A stretch of DNA of 33,550 nucleotides, from NCBI GenBank assembly GCA_001801865.1, contig MGYT01000005.1, positions 1 to 33,550 on the forward strand, written 5' to 3'. A program made the translations under genes and the position numbers. The stretch comes from Gammaproteobacteria bacterium RIFCSPLOWO2_02_FULL_61_13 (lineage in GTDB: Bacteria; Pseudomonadota; Gammaproteobacteria; Eutrophobiales; Eutrophobiaceae). Positions within the stretch are counted from its first letter, which is position 1. Each line of letters starts with the position of its first letter. Below the pieces are notes generated by a model that saw nothing but the letters and a program-made list of their open reading frames with translations, searched no databases and had not been told where the DNA came from. This document shows, in pieces, positions 19,988 through 28,209 of the stretch.

Positions 19988-21543
19988 CGCTGCGGCCGTA
20001 CCGTGGACTCATCCAGGGTGGCGTCGAATGCGGTCACCAGCGCCTGCACGTTGGGGTCCGTGCGCATTTTTGTCAGTGCCGCCGCCTGTGTCTCGCGCTC
20101 TTCCCGCGCGCGCCGCTCCGCCGGCGTTTCCTTTTGCGGCTGCTCGACGCTGATGACCAGCCGGATATCGGGGCCAAAGCGCGTGCGCAACGCATCCTGC
20201 AGGCGCTCCTTTTGCGTGGTCTTGAGCAGATGTTCCTGGCTCGGAGCCAGCACCAGGTGCACGCGATCACGGGTCCGCTCATGCAACACGCAATGGCCGG
20301 CCAGTTCCTTGACCAGCCCGGCGAGCGCCATTTCATCAATGACCTGCTGCCAATCCCCGGCCACGGCCGCCTCACCGGAGATATCTGCGACCCGGGTTGC
20401 AGCGGATTCAGCGGGAACGGGAGCCGGCGCCGAGCGCGCGACACCGGATGCGGCCACCATGTCCACGCCGCCCGGCCGGAATGCCAGCATGCGCACCAGC
20501 GTCATTTCGAATCCGATGCGCGGGTCCGGTGTCGAGGCCAGATCACGCCGGCCCAACAACGCAATCTGGTAATACAGCTGCACGTCCTCGGACCGGAACA
20601 GCGCGGACAGGCGCAACGTGTCCTCATCCCGCGGCCCGCTGCCCTCGGGCAGCAAATGCACCAGCGCGATGTCATGCAACCGGGAGATCAACTCGGCCAG
20701 GATGCTTTCGTAATCCGGATTGTGCTCGGCGATGTGCGTGGCGCGCGCCAGCAGGTCCTGCGCGTTGCCGGCGGCCAATGCCTGTAACATGGCGACCAGT
20801 TCCACGCTGTCAATGGTGCCCAGCATCTCGCGCACCTGCTCCTCGCGCAGTGCGCCGCCGCCGAAGGCAATCGCCTGATCAAGCAGGCTCAGCGCATCGC
20901 GCATGCTGCCAGCGGCCGCCTGCGCCAGGTACTGGATCGAGCGGGCATCCGCGGCGACCGACTCCAGTTCGACGATCTTTTTCAATTGCCCCTCGATCTG
21001 CTCCGGCCCGAGATGCTTCAGGTTGAATTGCAGACAGCGGGACAGGATCGTGACCGGCACCTTCTTGGGTTCCGTGGTGGCAAGCAGGAACTTCACGTGC
21101 GGAGGCGGTTCCTCCAGGGTCTTCAGCAGGGCATTGAAACTGTGATTGGAAAACATGTGCACTTCGTCAATCAGGTAGACCTTGAAACGTCCCGCGGCAG
21201 GCGCGTACTGGACGTTGTCCATCAGGTCGCGGGTTTCTTCCACCTTGGCGCGCGATGCCGCGTCCACCTCGATCAGATCCACGAAGCGGCCCTCGTCTAT
21301 GCCGACGCAGGCGCTGCAGGTGCCGCAGGGTTCCGAGCTCACGCCAGTCTCGCAGTTCAGGCACTTGGCCACGATGCGGGCCAACGTGGTCTTGCCCACG
21401 CCGCGTGTGCCGGTGAACAGGTAGGCATGATGCATGCGCCCGGTATTGAGGGCGTTGATCAGCGCCTTGAGGACGTGACCCTGGCCCACCATGTCCGCGA
21501 AGGAACGTGGCCGCCATTTTCTTGCGAGGACCTGATAGCTCAT
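19984..21543 (-). CDS. dnaX: DNA polymerase III subunit gamma/tau
   Basis: MSYQVLARKWRPRSFADMVGQGHVLKALINALNTGRMHHAYLFTGTRGVGKTTLARIVAKCLNCE... Confidence 0.97.
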   Translation of the reverse strand: MSYQVLARKWRPRSFADMVGQGHVLKALINALNTGRMHHAYLFTGTRGVGKTTLARIVAKCLNCETGVSSEPCGTCSACVGIDEGRFVDLIEVDAASRAKVEETRDLMDNVQYAPAAGRFKVYLIDEVHMFSNHSFNALLKTLEEPPPHVKFLLATTEPKKVPVTILSRCLQFNLKHLGPEQIEGQLKKIVELESVAADARSIQYLAQAAAGSMRDALSLLDQAIAFGGGALREEQVREMLGTIDSVELVAMLQALAAGNAQDLLARATHIAEHNPDYESILAELISRLHDIALVHLLPEGSGPRDEDTLRLSALFRSEDVQLYYQIALLGRRDLASTPDPRIGFEMTLVRMLAFRPGGVDMVAASGVARSAPAPVPAESAATRVADISGEAAVAGDWQQVIDEMALAGLVKELAGHCVLHERTRDRVHLVLAPSQEHLLKTTQKERLQDALRTRFGPDIRLVISVEQPQKETPAERRAREERETQAAALTKMRTDPNVQALVTAFDATLDESTVRPQR

Positions 21544-21631
21544 CTACGCGCGGCTCTGCACAGGAATTTTAAAGGGGCGGGCAACACATTCATGGCAAGC
21601 GTAGTAGTGTTACAGCAATTGGTTGGATAAG

Positions 21632-21742
21632 GGCGACCCACACCGTTCCGATCCCGGCACCCGCATCCATCGCTACCGCTGCTCCCTTCCGGGCCTGACG
21701 GGGTTCACAACTTCGCGCCGCGGGAAGACCGGCGGGGTCACC
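21632..21742 (-). ncRNA. ffs: 4.5S / small bacterial SRP RNA
   Basis: Reverse complement GGTGACCCCGCCGG...GTGAACCCCGTCAGGCCCGGAAGGGAGCAGCGGT...GGTGTGGGTCGCC: conserved SRP GTCAGG-CCCGGAAGGGAGCAGC core and terminal stem GGTGACCC/GGGTCGCC. Ends approximate. Confidence 0.92.
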
Positions 21743-21797
21743 GTGGCAATAGTAACATAGATGTAAGCTGCTCACGGGTGGGCTATCCTACGCCGCT

Positions 21798-22751
21798 ATG
21801 CTGCGCGCCTTTAATGTATCCGGAAATTGTCCGGTCGAAATACCAGCCCGGGAGCTGGGTGAACCGCAGCTGCGCGCAGCCGCCTGGATTGATTTGCAGG
21901 AACCCACCGAAGCTGAACGCCGGGCCATCGACGCGCTGTACCCCGCCAGCCTGCCGGATGCGGACGAGGTCGACGAAATCGAGGCCTCCGCGCGTTATTT
22001 CGTCGACGACCAGGGCATCCACGTTCACTCGTCGTTTCTTTACCAGACCGAGGGAAGGCATGAAACCGCGACCGTGGCCTTTACGCTGCGCGAAGGCCAG
22101 TTGCTGACATTGCGTGACGTGGACCTGGCGGACTTCCGCCTGTACCGCATGCGTACCCGCCGCCGGCAGGTGGAGGCAGGATCGGCCGTCGCCATCATGG
22201 CCTCGCTGTTCGATCAGAAGGTCGAGAACCTTGCCGACACCCTGGAGGATCTGCATCTGGAATCCCAGATCATCAGTCACCTGGTGCTGGAGGATGTTGC
22301 CGCGTCCATGGAGAACGCCATTGATCAATTGGCACGGCTGGAAGACAGCTGCGGCAAGGTGCGTTTGTGCGTGCTGGATACCCAGCGATCCATTTCCTTC
22401 CTGATACGGCACATCCGCCACCATCCCGGAGAAGTGGAGGCCCTGCGCGAAGTGATGCGCGACCTGGACACGCTGATGGCGCACACGAACTTTCTGTTTG
22501 AAAAAGTGAACTTCCTGATGGACGCGGCGCTGGGATTCATCAATATCGAGCAGAACCAGATCATCAAGATATTTTCCATCGCCGCCGTGGTGTTTCTGCC
22601 GCCGACACTGGTGGCGAGCATTTACGGCATGAATTTCAACCTCATGCCCGAACTGGAATGGCCGATGGGATATCCCCTGGCGCTGGGCATCATGGTCCTT
22701 TCCGGACTCGCGCCCTATTGGTATTTCAAACGCAAAGGCTGGCTGAAATAA
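21798..22751 (+). CDS. CorA-family magnesium/cobalt transporter
   Basis: C-terminal GMN motif (SIYGMNFNLMPELEWPMGYPLALGIMVLSGLAPYWYFKRKGWL); CorA-like N-domain. Confidence 0.93.
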   Translation: MLRAFNVSGNCPVEIPARELGEPQLRAAAWIDLQEPTEAERRAIDALYPASLPDADEVDEIEASARYFVDDQGIHVHSSFLYQTEGRHETATVAFTLREGQLLTLRDVDLADFRLYRMRTRRRQVEAGSAVAIMASLFDQKVENLADTLEDLHLESQIISHLVLEDVAASMENAIDQLARLEDSCGKVRLCVLDTQRSISFLIRHIRHHPGEVEALREVMRDLDTLMAHTNFLFEKVNFLMDAALGFINIEQNQIIKIFSIAAVVFLPPTLVASIYGMNFNLMPELEWPMGYPLALGIMVLSGLAPYWYFKRKGWLK

Positions 22752-22752
22752 T

Positions 22753-24015
22753 TCACTCCACCACCCGATCGCCGGAGGCGAAGGCGATCCACACGGCGGT
22801 GCCGAGCAGATTGATCACCGCCACCAGCGCAAAGATTGCGGCATAGCCTCCGGTGACATCCACCAGCCAACCCGCCACTGCCACGCCCACCACCCCCGGC
22901 AGCGTGCCGAAGGTATTGGAGATGCCGATCAGAATGTCGGCGTAACGCGGCGCGATATCCAGGTGGTTGGGCGCCCAGCCTGACCAGGTGCAGGCCAGGA
23001 ATCCCAACGCCGCGCACATGCACAGTACGGCGCCAGGCAGGGTCTGCACGCTCTGCGCCAACAGCAACGCCGCAGCGGAACCCAGCAACCCCGTCGACTG
23101 CATGACCTTGCGCACGCGCGTCAATGCGATGCCGCGGGCGCGCAGCCGATCCGCGGCCCACCCCGCGACATTCACCATGATGAACATGGTCAGCCAGGGC
23201 GCGGCGGAGTAGAGTCCGGCGCCGGTTACCGACACCTGCTGCGTATCGTGAAAGTAGCTGGGCAACCAGGCCAGCAGGATGTAGAGCACCCAATTGCTGC
23301 AGAAATGATTGACGATGAGCGCCCACACCGCGGGCTTCGACAACAGCAGGCCCCAGGGAATGGCAACGGTCGCCGACCGCGGCGCCGCCGGCAACAAGGC
23401 GAGTTCCGTTGCGCTGATACCCGGATGCAGGGACGGTTCATCACGGGCCACCCGAAACCAGGCCACGGCCCAGATTATCCCCAACAGCCCGAAGCCGTAA
23501 AACACCGATGGCCACCCAAACCTGTCCACCAGCCAGCCACTCCCGAGCAACGCGGTCAGCGTGCCAAGCGGAATGCCACTCAATAACAATGCCACGGACC
23601 GGGAGCGTTCCCGTTCCGGTACCCAGCGGCTGAACAGGTAATAGGAAGCGGGATAGGTGGCGGCTTCGCCCAGGCCCAGCGCAATACGCGTCAGGATCAA
23701 CACCGGGATGGAAACCAGCGCGGCCGCCGGGGTCAGCAGCGTGAACACGGACCACCAGACCACAGCGATACCCAGCACCAGGACGCCGCCTACGCGATTG
23801 GCAAGCCAGCCGCTGGGGATCTGCATGATCAGATAGCCGACGAAGAAGGACGACAGCACCAGCCCCTTCATGGAATCCGACCAGCCGAACTGCGCCTGCA
23901 TGGGGATGACGGCGACCGAAATATTGACTCGATCCAGGTAGCAGATCACGGAGGCGAGGAAGCAGAGTCCTACGATCTTGTATCGCTGCGGCACACGGTC
24001 TCCCCCGGAAGTCAC
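22753..24015 (-). CDS. MFS transporter (ACS/anion-cation symporter-like)
   Basis: VICYLDRVNISVAVIPMQAQFGWSDSMKGLVLSSFFVGYLIMQIPSGWLANRVGG...: about 12 TM, MFS signature. Confidence 0.9.
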   Translation of the reverse strand: MTSGGDRVPQRYKIVGLCFLASVICYLDRVNISVAVIPMQAQFGWSDSMKGLVLSSFFVGYLIMQIPSGWLANRVGGVLVLGIAVVWWSVFTLLTPAAALVSIPVLILTRIALGLGEAATYPASYYLFSRWVPERERSRSVALLLSGIPLGTLTALLGSGWLVDRFGWPSVFYGFGLLGIIWAVAWFRVARDEPSLHPGISATELALLPAAPRSATVAIPWGLLLSKPAVWALIVNHFCSNWVLYILLAWLPSYFHDTQQVSVTGAGLYSAAPWLTMFIMVNVAGWAADRLRARGIALTRVRKVMQSTGLLGSAAALLLAQSVQTLPGAVLCMCAALGFLACTWSGWAPNHLDIAPRYADILIGISNTFGTLPGVVGVAVAGWLVDVTGGYAAIFALVAVINLLGTAVWIAFASGDRVVE

Positions 24016-24119
24016 CGCGCATGATACAAGATCGCCCCGGAGGCGAAGTCAGCGTCAAGCGACACGGAAGAAACTGAGGCATAACTCCGACGCGGCCCCG
24101 AAGTGTCGTCAAACCGGCG

Positions 24120-24342
24120 GTCACCCTGGTGAAAACCGGGGCGGTGTCCGGCGGTGGGTTGATGTGTCTCTGGACCCCGGCCGCTACGGACATCCTGTCC
24201 TCGGCTTTGGCTCCTGCGTCGCTCTCGGTCTCCGCTCCCGGCTCGACTCTACCGGGTACTTCCCTGTACCCGTACCGCCTACATCCATGTAGGCGTCTCG
24301 CGGCATTTCCCACATCCTGTGGGTCGCCTTCGCCGGGGTGAC
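24120..24342. repeat. Multi-hairpin intergenic element with imperfect terminal inverted repeats
   Basis: GTCACCCTGGTGAA (24120-24133) against TTCGCCGGGGTGAC (24329-24342), 12/14; internal hairpins at 24188-24200, 24254-24271, 24276-24295, 24309-24323. Confidence 0.6.
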
Positions 24343-24388
24343 GGAGGGAGAGCCGGGGTGATGGATTGCGGCACTCAACAGCGCAACA

Positions 24389-26119
24389 TCAAAATTCCGT
24401 CTGATACCCCACCTGGAAATGAATACCGTGATCCTGGATGTCCTTTTTATCAAAATCCAGGTCACGGTTTGCCGCTGCCCAGTAGAACTCCGCGCGCAGC
24501 GCACGGCTCACATCCCAACGCAGACCCGGTCCCGCGCCGATCAAGGTGCGGTTGCCGGTATCCTCACCGTTATCCTCGTTCCAGGCCCGGCCCGCGTCCA
24601 CAAATACCACGGCGCTGAACCTGCCCTCGCCGTCGGCGCTCACGCCCGGGACCGGGATGTGAACCAGCGGAATCCGGTACTCGACTGACGTGTCCCAGGC
24701 ACTGTCCCGGATCAAACGGGCGCGACGATACCCGCGCACTGATCGAGTGCCGCCGATGGCCATTTTTTCCAGCGGTAACAGACTGTCACCGGCCTTCTGC
24801 AACTGGAACCGGGAGTAAAGCTGACCCCACGGGCCGCCGAATGAATGCAGCCACTGGGCGGCCAGCAAACCCGTCAGGAACTCGGAGTCGGGTCGCGTAT
24901 CTTCGTGTACGGTGGCATCAAGGATATCCAGCCCCACTGACATCAGCGCCTGCACACTGAATACATCCTTCTCGCCGCGCTCCAACCAGGACAACCTGAT
25001 GCGCGCCGCGCGCACGTTGGTGCGGCCGCTTTCGGCGCCGGGACTGAATGAAAAGGGGAACCCGTTCAGGAAACTGTCGGAGTCGCGGCCATCCATGGAG
25101 AGACCGGCCGTGATCGTGCGCCGCAAGCTGCGATACAGGGCCTGCTGCAGGCCCAGTTCAACGATACGTGTCTCTGATTCAATGTTGAGTTCGTCCAGCG
25201 GCTCCTCAATCACGCGCGAATCATAGTCGGCAAAACGGAATTGCAGCCGCGTGCCATGCACATTCAAAGGCACATCGGTCCGGACATCCACGACTTGCAA
25301 GCCTTCGGCGGCCTCCAGGCTCACACTGGTGAAGTCTCCGCGCCCGAGCAGATTCCTGGCCAGCAGTTCCACCTCACCTCTTATTCCGCCCAGCGCGGGC
25401 GATCGATCATTCGCAATGCCAAGGCGGGCGCCGTACTGGCGCGCTTCCGTAACATCCACATGCAACACACTGGCTCCGGCTTCCTCCCCCACGGTCAGTT
25501 GCGGCTTGAGACCGGCAATGGCCGGGTCCTGCAACAGGGTGAGCAGATGTTCCTCCAGCTGGCGCGCCTGGATGGGGGCATCGATACCGCTGGTAATCCA
25601 GTTGTTGAGATATTCCGGGTCAAAGTGCCGGACGCCGGTCAACTCCACCCGGCCCAGACGTCCTTCCACGGCCTGCAACGTGACAACACCGTCAACAATG
25701 TCCTGGTCGGGTATCACCACGGCGGAGGCGATATAGCCTGCTTTCGTATACAGGGCGGTCAACTTGCGGCGCAGTTCCTGGAGCTCCGCGTCGGTAATCT
25801 CGCGCCCCTGGTAGGCTGCGGCGACCGCCTGCATTTGCGCCGTGGTAATGACCGTGTTGCCCGTGAACCGGAATTCACGCACGTACAGGATGAACTGGGC
25901 CGCACCCGGCGGCGCTGGTTCGGTGGGGACAGGGGCCAGTTCCACATCCTTGGGCGTGGCCGGATCAGTTTCGGATAATTCGGATCGGCGCGAACCGAGG
26001 GGCTGCTCCACTGCCCCGTCGCCGGCGTCTGCCTGCGCCATTGCCACCGGCGCGGCGAGAAAGATCGAAAGCGTCACCAGGTAACCGGCAACGTCGCTGA
26101 CTCTGGGGGTGGATTGCAT
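24389..26119 (-). CDS. ShlB/FhaC/HecB-family two-partner-secretion outer membrane transporter (TpsB)
   Basis: Signal peptide, POTRA domains (FTGNTVITTAQMQAV...; ...LQAVEGRLGRVELTGV), beta-barrel with GGTRSVRGYRRARL and terminal aromatic F. Confidence 0.9.
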   Translation of the reverse strand: MQSTPRVSDVAGYLVTLSIFLAAPVAMAQADAGDGAVEQPLGSRRSELSETDPATPKDVELAPVPTEPAPPGAAQFILYVREFRFTGNTVITTAQMQAVAAAYQGREITDAELQELRRKLTALYTKAGYIASAVVIPDQDIVDGVVTLQAVEGRLGRVELTGVRHFDPEYLNNWITSGIDAPIQARQLEEHLLTLLQDPAIAGLKPQLTVGEEAGASVLHVDVTEARQYGARLGIANDRSPALGGIRGEVELLARNLLGRGDFTSVSLEAAEGLQVVDVRTDVPLNVHGTRLQFRFADYDSRVIEEPLDELNIESETRIVELGLQQALYRSLRRTITAGLSMDGRDSDSFLNGFPFSFSPGAESGRTNVRAARIRLSWLERGEKDVFSVQALMSVGLDILDATVHEDTRPDSEFLTGLLAAQWLHSFGGPWGQLYSRFQLQKAGDSLLPLEKMAIGGTRSVRGYRRARLIRDSAWDTSVEYRIPLVHIPVPGVSADGEGRFSAVVFVDAGRAWNEDNGEDTGNRTLIGAGPGLRWDVSRALRAEFYWAAANRDLDFDKKDIQDHGIHFQVGYQTEF

Positions 26120-26144
26120 GCTCGATATCGGTCCCTGACAACAA

Positions 26145-26186
26145 GACGCCCGCGGGACACCGGATTGCCGGCGTGCCGCGGGCGTC
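26145..26186 (-). terminator. Strong intercistronic hairpin (terminator/attenuator candidate)
   Basis: Perfect 11-bp stem GACGCCCGCGG / CCGCGGGCGTC, 10 nt after the acidic gene's stop codon; minus strand continues TTGTTGT. Confidence 0.65.
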
Positions 26187-26195
26187 GTGAAAGGA

Positions 26196-26867
26196 TTACT
26201 GGTGGCTGTCTAGATGCCCACCGCTGATACGCGTCGCGGTACCGCCATTGCCAACGCGGGTGGAACCATCGGCCGCCACGGTGGCAACATCAATGGGCGA
26301 GGCGAAATCCGCCTGCGTCGAGCCCACGACCTCCAGGCCCATGTCGGTCGCGCTGTCGACCCCCGCCTGATCCGCCGCGGTGTCCGCCAGGGTGACGGCC
26401 CCGCCGGATACGCCGGACGCCATCATCAACGGCGTGTACATCGTCGTCTCTTCGCCGCCCTCGCTGCCGACATAGACCACGTTACCTTCGGCATCGACGT
26501 ATTGGGCGCCGTCGGCCGCTTCGCTGCCTTCGCCGTCCATCATGTAGATGATTACCTCTTCACCGGCGACCCCTGATTGCGCTTCTTCGCCCACTTCCAG
26601 GTACACCTCTTCGCCACCGACCACTTCTTCTTCGCCGATAACACCGGTATCCAGCAAATCTTCCTCACCGGTGACTTCCGTATCCGTTATCACTTCCTCA
26701 TCCGTTATCACTTCCTCATCCATTATCACTTCCGCATCCGTTATCACTTCCTCCTCATGTGCGACGCCGTCGCCGTCATGTTCCGCCCATGCACCGGAGG
26801 CAAACGAAAACATCGCCACGGCAAGTCCCAAACTTCTGGTAATCGAGATTAAAGTCTTCATGTGCAT
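26196..26867 (-). CDS. Small exported acidic repeat protein of unknown function, upstream of tpsB
   Basis: 223 aa; signal peptide-like MKTLISITRSLGLAVAMFSFASGAWA, DGDG motif, EEVITD-type hexapeptide repeats, very Glu/Asp/Gly rich; C-terminus RVGNGGTATRISGGHLDSHQ. Confidence 0.72.
   Translation of the reverse strand: MHMKTLISITRSLGLAVAMFSFASGAWAEHDGDGVAHEEEVITDAEVIMDEEVITDEEVITDTEVTGEEDLLDTGVIGEEEVVGGEEVYLEVGEEAQSGVAGEEVIIYMMDGEGSEAADGAQYVDAEGNVVYVGSEGGEETTMYTPLMMASGVSGGAVTLADTAADQAGVDSATDMGLEVVGSTQADFASPIDVATVAADGSTRVGNGGTATRISGGHLDSHQ
26665..26754. repeat. 18-bp tandem repeat, five units (TCCGTTATCACTTCCTCA consensus)
   Basis: Units at 26665 (degenerate), 26683, 26701, 26719, 26737; in frame, encode (E/A/T)EVI(T/M)D. 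Confidence 0.9.
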
Positions 26868-27034
26868 TTACCTCTTTCTGGTTGAATTGCATTTTCACCG
26901 GCGGTCCGGTCCTGGCGATTGTCTGCCGGGTTCAATTTCATCTTGCGCTTGTCACGGGCTGCCGCGCTATCCCGTGCTTGCTGAACAAATTCGTGTAACT
27001 CATTGTAGCAGCAAGAGAGCAAGAAGAGCCTCTT

Positions 27035-28015
27035 TTACCACTCCGCCTGCGCGAAACTCAGGTCGCTGCGGGATGCGGCGCGGGCTGGCTGCGGCATTTC
27101 CACCGGTATGCAAATCTCGGTTCGCAGCGACGCCGGGTCCGTGCCCCGATCATCCGGATCCAGATAAAGATGTATCGCCGGCGCATCACGCAACCGGATG
27201 CCGGCATCCGGCAACCAGTGCCAGAAGATCCATTCGTGCGCCGACGGCAACCCCTGATAGGGGCCTTGATGGCGAAACACGGCGTAACTGCCAGCGGGCA
27301 ATTGCTTGCGAAAAAACTCCCCGTCCGGCGCGAGGTCACTGACCACGCATGCCTCGTAGCGCAGGCGCGGTTCGGGCGTCAATTCGGGCCAATCCAGGGG
27401 TATGCCTACACGCGTCCATTGGCCCACGCCGGGCGCGGAACCTTGCAGAAATCCGCGCAAGGCATGCCATGCCTCCCAGGGGGATCGCCGGTACGGACCA
27501 AGCCGTTTCACGCCCAGCAAATCCAGTGCCGGGAGGCGGCGAAATTCCGGTCCGGACAACGGCATCACGTTAGCGATTTGCCCATCGTTCTGACGGCCGC
27601 CGAGCACCTGGCGCACAAATTTTCTCGGAGTCGTGCCAAAGTGCAGGCGAAATGCGCGGGTAAATGCGGCTGGGGACGAGTAAGCGGCCTGGGCGGCCAC
27701 TTCGGTGACGCTGCTGTTCATGAACAGAATGCGGAAGGCCGCCTTTTCCAGCCGCAACCGGCGGATGTAGGCCAGCACCGGCTCGCCCACCTGGGACGAA
27801 AAAACCCGGTGAAAATGAAACGGGGAAATGCTGGCCATGGACGCCAGCGCGGAGACGTCGACGGCTTCGCCGTTATGGGCCTCAATGTATTGCAGCACCG
27901 ATTCAATGCGCTGCTGGCGCCGCGTCCAGCGCCGTTGCACCTGTGCCATGCATGTCCCCGCAGTCACCGCCCGCGGCGGTGTTCTCCCCAAAAGCCTCTC
28001 GGACCCAGGATCCAT
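27035..28015 (-). CDS. AraC-family transcriptional regulator with C-terminal GyrI-like effector-binding domain
   Basis: RRQQRIESVLQYIEAHNGEAVDVSALASMASISPFHFHRVFSSQVGEPVLAYIRRLRLEKAA...YSSPAAFTRAFRLHFGTTPRKF; GyrI-like C-terminal half. Confidence 0.9.
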   Translation of the reverse strand: MDPGSERLLGRTPPRAVTAGTCMAQVQRRWTRRQQRIESVLQYIEAHNGEAVDVSALASMASISPFHFHRVFSSQVGEPVLAYIRRLRLEKAAFRILFMNSSVTEVAAQAAYSSPAAFTRAFRLHFGTTPRKFVRQVLGGRQNDGQIANVMPLSGPEFRRLPALDLLGVKRLGPYRRSPWEAWHALRGFLQGSAPGVGQWTRVGIPLDWPELTPEPRLRYEACVVSDLAPDGEFFRKQLPAGSYAVFRHQGPYQGLPSAHEWIFWHWLPDAGIRLRDAPAIHLYLDPDDRGTDPASLRTEICIPVEMPQPARAASRSDLSFAQAEW

Positions 28016-28140
28016 TTGTTGTTGCGACGAAGTCTGTAAATCCGACCGACTCCTGGATGCCGGGGATTAGACCGGGGAATCCGGCGCGGGTTCGTGAACC
28101 GGGACAGATGGATGGAAAGAAAACCGGGAGTTTGCAGGCA

Positions 28141-28158
28141 GATCAGCAATTGCTGATC
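28141..28158. promoter_or_regulatory. Perfect 18-bp palindrome GATCAGCAATTGCTGATC
   Basis: Exact self-complementarity, between the RND gene 3' end and the araC-type gene start. Confidence 0.45.
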
Positions 28159-28209
28159 AATTCACGCGCCTTTGGCAAGGAGGGCGGCGAACCGTCGCAA
28201 GCAGAATCG

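Noticed and set aside
20150-20300. Programmed -1 frameshift in dnaX for gamma production
   Set aside because: Only a GCAAAAGG stretch was seen; no A-AAA-AAG slippery heptamer with the expected downstream stem.
22741-22760. Missing terminator between convergent corA and MFS genes
   Set aside because: Stop codons are 1 nt apart, but tight convergent genes are common; no extra structure supports a special mechanism.
26683-26754. Possible CRISPR-like array
   Set aside because: Units are contiguous 18-bp tandem repeats with no spacers, in frame within a protein-coding gene.
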